NCBI GenBank assembly: GCA_037952775.1
Contig: JBANAY010000004.1
Span: 5,642,001-5,706,000, forward strand
Direction of reading: 5' to 3'
Length of the DNA stretch: 64,000 nt
Origin: Clonostachys chloroleuca
Lineage: Eukaryota; Ascomycota; Sordariomycetes; Hypocreales; Bionectriaceae
The notes below the pieces were generated by a model. That model was given only the letters and a program-made list of their open reading frames with translations. It was not told where the DNA came from and did not search any database. This document shows positions 33,305-44,681 of the stretch, piece after piece. Numbering within the stretch: position 1 is the first letter of the stretch; every line of letters starts with the position of its first letter. The translations under genes were made by a program, and so were the position numbers.

Positions 33305-35523
33305 CTATGCGGAATCACCAGGTGCCTGCTGCTGCTCCCACGTTGAGTATTGTCCCCAGTCCCCCAGATTCAATGGGAGGCCGATGTCGAGATTAGCTTC
33401 TAGCGCATCCTCTACAGCATTGAGGTTGAAATTTGGGTCAATCAGGCCGAATATGTCTTGGCCGGAAATGGGATCCATCATGGAAAAGTCAACCATGTTG
33501 TCCAGCCCCGAGCCCACGTTAATGGCTGCCGATTCGCTGGTGGACTGATCATTTGATCGAATCCGTGCCTGGTCATCCGGAGTTTGAGACATCGGGTCTT
33601 TGTGTGGTTCTCCCTGGGCTGGAGCGGTCTCATTGGTAAGTGTTGTTGCTGCGCGCTCCATCTCTCGTAGCACTCGCTCGCCCAAGCCGGCCAATACATT
33701 GGCGCTCCAGAAGAAGTCGCCAAACTGCCTTAACAGCTGGCAGTTGCGCTTGAACGAGTTCATGGCCCTGGCACGAAACATTGGTAATCGGCTGTGCCGC
33801 ATCTTGCGATACTCGACGCTGAGAGCGAGGGACACGGCGTACGGGATGAAGGGGAGGGAGCTCGGACAGTCTCTGGGCACGGCACAAGCGATCCGCTCGG
33901 CGGCCAGCGATCTCCGGGCATTCGCAGAGGGTGGTGGCAGAGTCGAAGCTGCCGATATTGTGCCGGGGCGAGCGAGGCGACAGGAGAGAATGATCACGGA
34001 ATGATAAAAGGTTTCGATTGTAGCTGTGGAGATGTTAGCTGGCGGCCAAAGCCATGTTTATGGAGGGAGAGTGGCAGGCGGACCTATCAAGTTCGGGGGG
34101 ACGCGCAAGGCATCTGCTTCGACAATCATAGCCTCGAGGACGGGAAGATCTATGTACGCGACCTTCTGCATACTAATGGCGTCTGAGCTTAGCCCTGGGC
34201 GATACAAGTCGACAACCTGGTCAAGCCACTGGACGACTGATAAGAAGAGGCGAAAGCAAGGGCTGCGCTTCTTGATGATTTCATCAATGTTGGCAGCAGT
34301 ATCGCGCTCGTGGATGAGGTATGGTCGGCCGTACATGGCTCCATTGATGCGATCCATGGCCCACACGGCACAGTAGAGGTTCTCAAGGTCGTCGCTATTA
34401 GGGCCTTGGTACCGTACCAAGTGGTGCAGTCCCAGAGTATGGATATGGTGTATGGCTCTCCCACCAAGGAGAGCTGGCAAATCTGCCTCCTCTGCACATG
34501 TAGGTTGGGTATAGAAAGAGAGCATGGCAAGTGCACGGATGTGAAGGATGCGATCGGGAATCAGACTCGTCTCAAGAATGGCACGTACAGCTGAGGACAG
34601 CTTTTCGGAAAATTCCTGGGGAGAAAGCAGAACAGATGGCGCGTCTCCCAAACGAAGATTCTGGGAGACTTCTGGATCGGTACCTGCAGCCAAAGAAACG
34701 AGTTGCCTCAGGACGACAATAGTAGGGTCTGACAGGGCGCCGTCGAGGCACTCGATGGGCACCACGGGGAAGAGAGGATGTACCTTTTGCACGAACAAGG
34801 TTTTGAGTTTCTGAAAATCACGTTCTGGGGGGAACAGACACAGGAAGTGCTTCTTCACAAAAGGGAGGAGCACGCGATCCATGGCCAGTGGCGGTCTGGC
34901 TGTAATAAACTGCGAGGTGCCATTGCCCACGCCGGTCGAGGTGAGCCAGACACCAACGTCGCCTTTGGAGATTACTTCTCGGCTTGCAACGGACCCAGCG
35001 GCCTCCAGGAACATGCCCTCGGGGTTCAGGTCCCCGAAGAATCGAGAACGCACGGCGGGCGAGCCAGTTGTCTGGGAATCCACAGTGACTGGTGACGGCC
35101 CCAGACCCGCGGCTGCTGGTGGAGGCTCAGAACCAAGCTGGTCGGCTATTGCGGTGGCATCTGAGCTTGAGGAGTTCCTCTTGCCGGAGGGCAAGGTTTG
35201 ATGGCTGGTATTTGATGAGTGGGTGACGACCTTGGAGTGTGCGTTGGGGGTCCGATCTGGCGTTGACTCATCAGCGGCCGTAGCCGAATCATGAGCATGC
35301 ACACATCGCCTCTGTAGACGGATTATATCCTAGTCAGCCAGCTGCAACTAGAAGAACAGAGGAGCAAGATTGGGCGACGAACCTTTTTCCGGCGGCACGA
35401 GTCACAGGCATGCTGGACTTGTTTCCGCTTTACTGGTAAGCCTCCCCGGGTCGTGTCGACGGCAACGAACTTGACACGGCGGCCGGGGCTAGCGGCAGAA
35501 TTTGCATTGGGCTGAGCAGACAT
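33305..35523 (-). CDS. Fungal Zn-cluster-type transcription factor with incomplete visible Cys set
   Basis: Exons 35523-35383, 35311-34084 and 34023-33305; introns 71 and 60 nt; 695 residues. The N-terminus holds KRKQVQHACDSCRRKK, continued across intron 1 as RRCVHAHDSATAADE. So the first three cysteines (C-x2-C-x6-C) of a Zn2Cys6 cluster are present, but no cysteine follows for roughly the next 170 residues; histidines (VHAH, AHSKVVTH) follow instead. Then come SRFFGDLNPEGMFLEAAG, FVKKHFLCLFPPERDFQKLK and a fungal-specific transcription factor domain (LFPVVPIECLDGALSDPTIV, AGTDPE, AIHHIHTLGLHHLVRYQGPN, LENLYCAVWAMDRINGAMYG). The C-terminus is acidic and Gln/Asn-containing (NMVDFSMMDPISGQDIFGL), like an activation domain. 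It is divergent from the lectin-like gene at 37013, 1.5 kb away. Target unknown. Confidence 0.88.
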
Positions 35524-37012
35524 GTCGAAGATTGCGAGGTGATATGTCTGGTGTCGTCGTTGCGGATATGAGGGCAGCTACTCAAGGTCGTGATGCAGGC
35601 AGCTGATTCACATCTTGCTGCTTCACTTCTCTGACACTTTCGGTGAATCAATTGGTACGAGCGAGCCGAGATAACACAGCCTGGAGAACCAAAGGGATGA
35701 CTACACTTCCCAGATGCGATGGCAAAGGGCCAAGGCCATTGTTATCTTGTCCTTGCCGTGCGGCGGTGCGCAGTGAGCTGTGGTGTTTCTCGACGAATGA
35801 AGCCATCAGTAGCCAGTCGCTGAAGCTCGTGTTGTTTTCAGACCCCGGTCATTTATTGCACACCTTGGCCCCGTTGAGGCAGGTACCTGGTGCTCGGTGC
35901 AAAGCCCTAGGATTCTCAGGTACCCGCCCGTCGATCACATGCACATGCTTAGTCACTCACCTTGCTTCCTCTTCAGGACACAGTCTCTTATCTTATCGCA
36001 GACAATCGGAGGACATTAAAAAAATGAGGCACTGAGATCACCACTCATTGCACCAACGTAGAAAGTGAACAATCAACATAAGATAAGTGTGGATAATACA
36101 CCACATAGTAGTTATTCATTGCTCCCTACTGTGACGATTACTCTCAATATATCTTCACTTCCACATCTGAGGCTCAACAGGGTGGCGTGATGCCCAGTTC
36201 ATGCCATGTGCTGAGATGCTCCACCGTCGGACAGAAGACGTGACACAAGTCGAGCAGAGAAGCAGAATAGAGGTCGAGGGAGATGGAGATGGCCCACTGG
36301 GTCGAATCGGGTCAAGACAAGCGAGCACATGCACGTGGGAGACCTGCTGCCGTGAGCCTTACCTCTGGCCACTCTCCTCCTTTGAATCCTGCATGGACCA
36401 AGAGACATGCAGCCTGCCACCGCCAAGCGGCAGGCCGTCCGTCTGGATTGGCCATTGCAAAGCGCAGAGCCTCGTAATCAGGTCGTATTCAAACGGATAT
36501 TAGTATCTGTGCCCCCCGAAGCTCACTTTTTGTGTTCCCATTTCCAGAATGCCAGCCCAATGCCCCAACTGCACGCGGCCGCCCAGCTCAGTCGCTCCAA
36601 GTGCATGTGGTTGTTCTCTATACTGCTGTATTGTTCAGAAGTAAATGCGGCTAAGCAGGCATGCGTCCTGCCTATTGTCGGGCACGAACAATAATGCCCG
36701 TGAATCGTTTCCGTTCTGGCCAGAGGCTCGTAGCCGCCTGCAGCTGGCCGCCTCCGATTCATCATTCACCAAGCCCTCAGCTCACAACACAACAACAACA
36801 ACAACACGCACACGCAGCGCGCAATTCTTTTCTCCCCAATCACACTCCTCTTCTTGCTCATCTTGAACCTTTTTTTTATTTATTTTTTCTATCCTCCATC
36901 CTTGGCTGAAACCAAACACCTTTCTCTGTTCAAACGACTCTCCTCATAATCACTGCTCGTCATCACCATCGTCCTCGTCTCCCAGCTGCCACTCGCTGAA
37001 ACTGGCAGCACC
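35524..37012. promoter_or_regulatory. Divergent intergenic region between regulator and lectin-like gene
   Basis: A 1.49-kb region with start codons facing away at both ends. It contains an (AAC)5 microsatellite at 36791-36805, a T-rich tract at about 36870-36895 and C/T-rich sequence up to the ATG at 37013, as expected for a fungal promoter and leader. No gene supported inside. Confidence 0.4.
36791..36805. repeat. (AAC)5 microsatellite
   Basis: Five perfect AAC units, flanked by imperfect CA-rich repeats, in the promoter region of the lectin-like gene. Confidence 0.8.
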
Positions 37013-38934
37013 ATGGACTTTTCCGGTCCAAACCAGCAACCCTCGTCTCCGCCTCCTTCTTCCCCTCGGGATGATCCTAATGGACACCCTTCGAGCCTAG
37101 TTCCAGGTGGCGACTCTGCCAATCGCATCAGCCATCCCAACGCCCATCCCGCTGGCAGCTCTGGCCATGACGCAAATCAGAACAACATCTATTCCGTGGG
37201 CGACTCTATTCAGCACACAAATCAGCCCTACGCCAGTCATGCCGAAGGCTCTACTTATCCCTCCAACTACCCTACAAACCATCCCAATGCCCAGCCCATC
37301 GCCTCTCCCGGGCCATACATGAGCAGCCCCAACGCCTACCCAGCTGGCTGGCCAAAGCCTGCATACCGCCAGCCTCTTGTGGACGTTAACAACCTGCCTG
37401 AGCTGGTGACGCAGCCTCCGTCGTACTTCCATCACGATGATAAAGACCAGGACGAAGACTTGGAGGGAAGCGCCAACCGAACTGGCCGTCAGACCGCATC
37501 CAGTGCGAGAGAGCGTCTCAGCCAGATCCTGCCCTCCAAACGTGCCAATCGTCGCTTCGCTTACTTTGTGATCCCAATCCTCATTCTGCTGCTCGTGACC
37601 GGCGCCGTCCTTGGTGGCCTCTTTGGCAGCGGTGTCTTGCAGCAGAAGGACTCGGGCTCCTCAGATGCGTCGGCCCAAGAACACAGTCTGGACGGCGACT
37701 CCAACGTTGAGATCCGTGCCACCTCCCAGCTCGCTGCCGCAGTCGTCGGCACTTCCGTCTCCAGCTTCACGCTCGTCCTCTTCCAGAACGCCGATGGCGA
37801 GCTCGCCGCCATCGAGTGGCAAGGCTCCAAGGGCGACGTCTACCTCCTCAAGAACCGCTTCGGCGACGCAAAGCCCCCCAAGCCCATGGAGCACTCCCCC
37901 TTCCACACCGTCACCCTCGGCCCCAGCGGCGATCTGCACGTCTTCTACTTTGACGACGCCCTGCGACCCGCCCACATCGTCCGCCGCGTCAAGAACAAGG
38001 AGCCCGTCTCCTGGGAGCGCGGCTCCCTCGTCGTCAGCTCCCAGCCGGACCTGATCCCCTCCACCACGCTCAGTCTATCGGTCACCTCCTTCCCCTCCGA
38101 CTGGCCAGGCATCGAGGAGGGCTGCATCGTCATCGTCTATCACACAAACGTGGCTAACGACTCCTTGGCCTTTGTGACGAGCACCCAGCCCGATGATCCC
38201 CAGTCCTGGACGGCCCACTCCTTCTCCCTAGGTGTTGGGGACATTGACCTCCAGCTCCATCCAGAGTCCCCGGGCCTCCTCATCATGCCCTTCAAGAGGC
38301 GCGGCTCCCCAGGTCTCCGCCTCATCTGGGACGTCGACAACTCCTTGCACAAATCCACCTTTGGCATCCTCGATTGTTTCTTCACCAAGACGCGGGAGCT
38401 CGCGAAGTGCAACACGGTTTCAAACCAGTGGGAAGGTAAGGCCAAGCAACCTCCGCCCACTGCGCATATTTCCCCATCCCCTATCCCGTGAGATGACTAA
38501 CACAGAGTGAACCAGACACCGCCGCCGAAGAGCAAGTCCTCGAGATGGCCAAGCCCCTCCGCCTCGCCTCCCTCCGCATCGAGACCGGCGACGACGACAA
38601 GACCCAGTGGCCCGCCGACCGCTACGTCGTCCGCGTGCTCGACGCCCACGGCAGCCTGACCGAGCTCCTCTGGCGCAGGAACAAGTGGACGAGCCACCTC
38701 GCCGTCACCAACGAGACGGCCACCTTCCCATCCGGCGGCGGCGGCAACGGGACGACCGCCAACTTCACCAGCATCGCCTCGCCCAACGACGGGCTACTGT
38801 ACGCCGTGTCGGGGGGCAAGCTGCTCGAGTTCTCTCGGGAGACGGCGTGGTGGACGCAAGCCGACAACGAGATCAAGGAGGTTCCCGCGTGGAAGTTCCT
38901 TGACGAGGTCGACACCAAGTTATCCGAGAATTAG
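37013..38934 (+). CDS. Type II membrane protein with fucose-lectin/beta-propeller-like ectodomain
   Basis: Exons 37013-38435 and 38516-38934 (intron 80 nt, GTAAGG...ACCAG), 613 residues. Residues 1-185 are a disordered cytosolic part rich in Pro, Asn, Ser and His with repeats such as SHPNAHPAG, SSPNAYPAG and NHPNAQPIA, ending in basic PSKRANRRFA. One membrane segment follows (YFVIPILILLLVTGAVLGGL). The rest is an all-beta-type ectodomain with repeating units: SQLAAAVVG...LVLFQNADGELAAIEWQG, LGPSGDLHVFYFDDALRPAH, CIVIVYHTNV. These resemble blades of fungal fucose-specific lectins; the assignment is by pattern, not alignment. It likely faces the cell wall. The next gene downstream has the same architecture, so the two form a tandem paralogous pair. 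Confidence 0.8.
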
Positions 38935-39458
38935 AATGGATGAAAACGAAACGAAACGAGAGGCAGGCATTACACTGGAAACACTGAACAGATGGGCGCC
39001 TGTAAACTCACTGCTTTGCATTAGACCAAGATAGATGACAAGCCTGTAAATGAGAATTTGATTTGCTGCTAGAAGGATCCCCGGTTGTGTCATGCTTCTC
39101 GGTGGCGACTCGTGAATGAGTGTCGAATATGCAAACATTCGGTTCTCTGAGCGACATCGAATAGCAGACAGCCTTGTTATATATTCAGCCCGGTTCCCCC
39201 AGCCTCGTCTGTACCCCAACACCGCAATACATTTGAATCACCACGCTCCATCTTTCATTCAGCAGTAACCGGCCGCATGTCCATGATGGCGGTCCATCCT
39301 CCCAACATCAAGTTTGTCACCCGTCTAGACTCCTATTTTTATTCCCCAGAACTCTCTCCGTCGACATTCTCCATCTCTCAATGTCGTTCCCAAAGAGCCT
39401 GCCTACGACTTCAAATGAATGGATATAAACCCACCGTCTTGTGAGCTTCTAGTCCATC
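38935..39458. other. Intergenic region within tandem pair
   Basis: 524 bp between two co-directional paralogues, holding the 3' flank of the first and the promoter of the second. No other feature seen. Confidence 0.35.
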
Positions 39459-41284
39459 ATGGCGACATCCCACCCAAAACCCCTCTCACCACCGGTCTAC
39501 CCCCAGGAAGACGACGGCATCCACAACCACTTCTACCAGATTCAGGCGGACGACCAGCGTCCCATCGCCTGGTATCGCCGCAGGCGCTGCTTCTACCTCT
39601 CCGTCGCCCTCGCCACCCTCCTCCTCATCGCCATCAGCGCCGGCGTCGCCTCCGTGATCATCATATCCAGGCATAAATCCAGCCACCAGCATGACCAGGA
39701 AGCGAGCACGCCCCCGCCGGTGCTGACTACAAGCGCTAGTTCATCAGAGACGTCCAGCTCGTCTTCAACGACATCAACGACGGAACCACCTTCTACGATG
39801 ATCGTGTCTTCGATAGTCACCGTCACATTCACGAAATCGGAGGAGTCCAAGGCGGTGGAGACAACAGTGATTACGCTGACGGCTACGCAGACAGAGTCCG
39901 ATCAGGATATTGGCAAGATGCTATCCTCGATGCTCTCGCCGTTTCCCATTTTCACAACCGAGGTGGTGACCGTCACCGCAGACGAATCAACTACATCAAG
40001 CTCGGAAACATCTTCTAAACCAACCTCGAGCACATCCACCTCCTCATCCTCTGCTCGAACATCATCGTCTTCCAGCTCCAGCTCCGGCCCCAGCCCCAGT
40101 CTGCTGTCTCCTTCTCTCTCCAATACCTCTAATATTGTAGCGGTCGATGTCAACATGGGCCCCTCCGACCTCCACCGAAGACTCATCGTCTGGCAAGATC
40201 AGGACGCGAATATCATTGCCCGTGACTCGGCCAACGGCAAGTCAAAAGTGTATTGTGTCAATGATAAGCTTGCCGAGAAGGGGGTCAAAGCCAGGTCCGG
40301 CACCCATCTCGCCGCCGCTGCTGATGGTAGCGGCGCCATCCACGTCTTCTATATTGCAAGCGATGGGGATGAGGGCGGGGACAAAACAACCTCAGTATCC
40401 CATCTTGTGCAGCGGGAAGCAGGTCAGTGGGAGTCAAGAGGGCAGCAGGTCGATGTGACCGGTGACTCGTCCCTGTCGGCCACATGGCATCAGAGCGGGA
40501 ATGGAACACAGGCTGTTGTGCTTGGATTTCAGAGCCCCAAAAATAAGATATGTATGCTCCTTCTGGGAGATGAATATGAGGATTCCGAGTCGGATGGAGG
40601 GATCATCGATGTAACACAGCTGTTGGATCTTGATACCGACGGATGGAGCGCCATCGGGCTATCGATAGCGAGTGGTGTCCCTCTAGGCAGCACCAACAAT
40701 CGAAACAAGATTGGCGTCGTCGGAGTGTATCTTTTAATGGAGGGAGAGAATGAAGCACTTGTCGCAGAATGCTTCATTATTAATTCGCCCAAAAGCGGTA
40801 ATGCCGAAAGCGAGTGTCGATGGTCGGAGGGCGTTTTTACCAGTAGGTGGTCCTTAAGTCCTCTCTCCGGACATAATTGCTGACATCCCTTCGTGTAGAC
40901 GCAGATGGCGAGCCGGTAGCGATCTCCTCTCACCCAACCCAGCTTGCTTGGACGCTGGTCGGTCCCGGTACAGGTGTCCCATCAACTATCCATGGATTTC
41001 TCACTCTCAGTGCGGAAGGATCTATGATCGACGATCATCGGCTCGTCGAAGAGTTCGATGACTCGAAGCGAGCCGAGGTGGAAACTACGACTTCCGCGGC
41101 AGAAGCACGCAGTACAATGGTGTCGTACAAGGTAGAAGAGGCCGAGATCGAGGCCATGGCCATGGCAGACGAGAGGACGCTTCTTGTGCGGGCTGGCACT
41201 CGGTTGTTTGAGTTTTCGTTCGTGGGTGGAGTGTGGCAGGATAGACGTGAGATCGAGACGGTCTTGTCCGCGAGGGAGGACTAG
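39459..41284 (+). CDS. Type II membrane protein with Ser/Thr stalk and lectin-like ectodomain
   Basis: Exons 39459-40842 and 40899-41284 (intron 56 nt, GTAGGT...TGTAG), 589 residues. A short cytosolic tail (about 45 residues, ending YRRRR) precedes one membrane helix (CFYLSVALATLLLIAISAGV). Then comes a stalk of about 160 residues with long Ser/Thr runs (STSTSSSSARTSSSSSSSSG) and T-V-T repeats, surely heavily O-glycosylated. The ectodomain has beta-propeller-like units: SNIVAVDVN...RRLIVWQDQDANIIARDS, THLAAAADGSGAIHVFYIAS, QAVVLGFQSPKNKICMLLL and a C-terminal TRLFEFSFVGGVWQDRREI. The ending matches the first gene (KLLEFSRETAWWTQADNEIK) and the order of parts is the same, so these are diverged tandem duplicates. 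A cell-surface lectin or wall sensor is plausible; ligand unknown. Confidence 0.8.
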
Positions 41285-41462
41285 GATGTCCGGGTTCTTG
41301 TAATAGATGACGAGGATATCTGGGTAAATGGTAGGCAATTCGGTGATGGGTTGAGCACAGAGCCAATGGCGTAATCGTAGGTAGCTCGTAATGTTGAATC
41401 AATTAAGATCTGCCACTGCAGCCTCGTCTCGCTCATTCGTCGGGGGAAAACACCGTCGTCAT

Positions 41463-41910
41463 TCACTTCTTGGGACCGACGTCGGTCGGCTTGCCTCGGA
41501 ATTGGTTGGAGATCTCGTCGCGGAAGTGCTTCAGGAAACTTGAACCGGAGGGATCGGCTGCCCAGTACTAGTCAGCTTCCCGTGGATCTTTCGTAAATTG
41601 TAATGAGGATCACGCAAACCTGTAGCCTCGCCTTGAACTGGCTCGGTGCGGCCATATTTCTGCTCGTGGACGGCTTTGTGAATACGGCCGACAGCGCGGT
41701 GGAAGCCTGGCTGGCGGAGAATCTGGGCTTGGGGTTAGCAGGAGAATAAAGAGCTGGAGAGGAATCGGCGTGACGGCATACGAGCTCGATGATTCGATCC
41801 TGTAGTGTCCAATGTCAGCAGGGAGTCTGGGGGAGCGAGGGAGGGAAAGGTAGATGGGTGCGCACCTCCATTGACTGTATGGCTCGGAGAATATACCATT
41901 GCCAAGCCAT
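41463..41910 (-). CDS. Small mitochondrial protein, MIOREX component 7-like
   Basis: A hidden four-exon gene: 41910-41866, 41799-41782 (18-nt microexon), 41722-41620 and 41557-41463. All junctions are GT...AG and in phase, giving 86 residues. The product begins MAWQWYILRAIQSMEDRIIE, continues ILRQPGFHRAVGRIHKAVHE, then QKYGRTEPVQG and ends FLKHFRDEISNQFRGKPTDV plus GPKK. Length and the order of motifs (short hydrophobic start, F-H-x-x-V-x-x-I-H, C-terminal F-x-x-H-F) recall the small fungal MIOREX complex component 7 (yeast Mrx7, 89 residues), a mitochondrial protein associated with the mitoribosome organisation complex. The family name is from memory and moderately sure; the gene model is solid. 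Confidence 0.72.
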
Positions 41911-42575
41911 GACGGATGATGGGGGGTGGCAGCGATGGGAATGATCAGGTCGTAGTTGAGAGCAAGCAGAGAATAGACGCAGAGGTGGCGAGGGAATGAG
42001 GGGTTGCAGATGCGATGCTGCGAGGGACTGTGCTGTGGTTGGAGAATTGGATAATCAATTATTGATGGCCTCAGGTTGAATCAGCGTCTGTCCCGCCGGA
42101 GTCTCGGGCTCGGAGTAGCGCTGTGGTTATCGCCGGAGTCGCGCACCACAGCGACCACCCACCACTAGAGCAGGCGCTGTTAGTGGTGAAGATGGCGATG
42201 GCGTGCTCGATCCCATGCTGCCACCGACTGGCATAAATACCAGGTCGTCTCACCATTCCCCCATCACCCTCCCCTCCTGTCCTCTTTCTCTCCGAGGATC
42301 TAGGTATTCCCTATTTCTTTCGAGTCAGGATAGCCCATCATCTATCCATAAACCATGCCTGGCATCAACCAAAGTCCGTAAGCTGAGACAGCCTGCTTAC
42401 AACATCAACGTCACCATACAGTATACATACTTCTAACCAACCCAACTACAAGGTCGACTTCACGTTCACAAAGGACACAGAAAGATGCAGTCAAAGTTAA
42501 TCTCAATTTCACTTTTTCATTACTTTCCCAGCCTATAACTCTGCCCGGAATCACTCCTCATAATTCACACCCCCT
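41911..42575. other. Intergenic region
   Basis: Holds the promoter of the MRX7-like gene and the 3' flank of the DUF1993 gene. On the + strand there is a TATA-like GCATAAATACC (about 42231), a C/T-rich tract and an ATG (42355) followed by GTAAGC, which looks like a start of transcription, but I could not find a protein downstream. Confidence 0.3.
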
Positions 42576-43097
42576 CTACTTGCCAACATACTTGTCGAGG
42601 AACGAACCGAGGAAGTCAGTCTTGCCAATCTCGACACCCTCCTTGCGCGCAATGTCGTAGGCGGTCGTCAGGTGGAAGAACAGGTTGGGGACGGCGTACC
42701 CGTGCACGTACTGCCAGCCCTCAACCTGCGCCTCGGGAACGTTGGGACCCAGGCCCAGCGAGACAATCTCCGTCTCCCGGTTGTTGACCACCTCGCGGCT
42801 GACGGCTTCGACCTCGGCCTTGACCTCGAGGATGCGGGCGCGCATCTGCTCGACCGTGTCGAGGTCCTTGTACGCGAGGTCGCGCGGGGGTTGACCCTGT
42901 AGGCGGGCGCAGAGCTTGTGGGCGAGGACAGAGGCGAAGTGCACCTGGAAGCTGAAGGGCAGCATGCTCTCGTGGATCCTGGCCGTGGCGATGGTGGCGG
43001 CGACGGGCGAGGCCTCGACCTTGGCCAAGACGGAGAGGAAGGCGTCGAGGACGTTCTTGGCCTGGCCAATGGAGGCGTCGTACAGAGAGTAGACCAT
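42576..43097 (-). CDS. DUF1993 family protein
   Basis: Intronless, 173 residues from ATG 43097 (MVYSLYDASIGQAKNVLDAF). The frame is open upstream, but that part is a basic/Ser-rich promoter-derived sequence and the family starts at this Met. DUF1993 features: a helical N-terminus, SVLAKVEASPVAATIATARI, HESMLPFSFQVHFASVLAHK, then a linker and PNLFFHLTTAYDIARKEGVE, closing IGKTDFLGSFLDKYVGK. The LPFSFQV and FFHLTTAYDIAR motifs are characteristic. The fold is related to the DinB-like four-helix bundle; its biochemical function is unknown. Cytosolic, no signal or membrane segment. Confidence 0.92.
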   Translation of the reverse strand: MVYSLYDASIGQAKNVLDAFLSVLAKVEASPVAATIATARIHESMLPFSFQVHFASVLAHKLCARLQGQPPRDLAYKDLDTVEQMRARILEVKAEVEAVSREVVNNRETEIVSLGLGPNVPEAQVEGWQYVHGYAVPNLFFHLTTAYDIARKEGVEIGKTDFLGSFLDKYVGK

Positions 43098-44681
43098 CTT
43101 GTGCTGTTGGTGGGTGGAGGGAAAGTTGTGGAAGTGTCTGGTGTTTCTTGGTTCAAGGTGAGATGGAGTTGAGGTTGGAGATGAGAGGCGAAGAAAAGGT
43201 GGAAGAGGGAGAGGAAGAGGGGAACTATTATACCCGCAACCAAACAGCTTCGACAGCCCCGTCTGGAAACGAAACGAAACGAAACCACGCCCCAGCATCT
43301 GCCGCCAGAGGAAGGTCCAGCATAGCACAGCACAAGCGCGAGAGCCCAAGCACAACCATCAGGCAACCTGCCCGTCCCCTCGTCGCTGTCCCGCCTTGAT
43401 GGCCAACCACGGCCACACAAGCGAGGGAGCCTCCTTCTTGGTCCCACAGCTGACAAATGGACCAGGCTATTTGCCCAGGGAAAGGCCATCTGGTGAGACC
43501 TTGTTCAACGGCAATTGGATTGGTCTCAGCCCAGCCCCTCAACCCCTCCATCACTAGTCTCAGATCCGAATCTGCCCCTCATCACCAGCGACCAAGGACG
43601 AGGCAATTAGAGATGGCGGCTCGGTTCCTGGTGCTATCGTTAGGCCAGAAATGCCCGCTAGGCTGATCCATTACACCGCTGATCCCCATATCCTAGACCT
43701 GGTATTCCTGATGACTCGGCAACGGCACCTCTTATCCGTCCCAAGCAAGTCCCATCGACAACCTCCATCGATTGTCAGCAACCAGCCAAAAGGCCAGCTT
43801 GGACACTTGGGTCAAGGCAGTGTCGTCCAGCTCTGCCCTTTCTTGCCACGTCATGCTAACCAAACAATACGGCAAATACGCTCCAGCCGTCGTATTCCCT
43901 CAGACAAGCAATCCCCTTGATGACAAAAACAAACCCACCCGGCGAGTCGCTTACAAATCCAGCCCTGTTCATTTCTCCATGTCGGTGAGACAGGCATCAC
44001 CATTATGCATCGTCCCCGAGTGGATCGGCCTTTCCAACAACCCGCCGGCCCGACCATTCTCGGCAGATATTACAGCCAGAGGGTGGTATTTTGTCACATT
44101 TTGACTATGCTACCGCACTGACGTCGTCTTGTGAGCGTTTGGCAAGCAGACAGAGAGAAACCGTGCATGGGCAAGGATGGATGATGTAGCATCCGCTTCG
44201 ACCTGCTTCATAAGCCTCTGACGCCAAATCCAAGGGAAGACAGAGGTGGGTAAAAATCAAGTCTACAACGTAGCCCCTGCGTGATCTGAACGTACCAATG
44301 CCAACAGATGAAAATGTATTGTAAATATAAACACCGGCATGTATATACGCCATTAAGTAGAACTTGGAAACACCACGTTATTGACTTTTATCCCCCTTTA
44401 CATCCTCCCGTTCTCTCTCCAGCACTGTTCGGCTTGTTTAGGCTCCAAAAACTTCCATACTCCGGCCGTTCCAATCAAGGTCATCCCCATCCCAAGTAGC
44501 AGGAAAAGTCAATCGCTCGATACAAAGGAGAAACTATTGATAATCATACATTTCCAAGTCAATCAGTCAATTAATCAGCGGTCCGATCCGCATAAGTGAT
44601 CGCTCAAGGGTCCCGCTCAAGAGAGTTCAATCCCCATCCGGTACCTCGTTGGCTGGCACTCCATGGCTACTGGGTCTCGCT
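43098..44681. other. Intergenic region
   Basis: About 1.6 kb: promoter of the DUF1993 gene on the left, 3' flank of the ApsB-like gene on the right. Only short frames without protein-like content were found. Confidence 0.35.

Noticed and set aside
42203..42436. Promoter-like TATA, C/T tract and ATG followed by GTAAGC
   Set aside because: Looks like a gene start, but no downstream exon gives a protein that ends before the DUF1993 gene; too weak to call.
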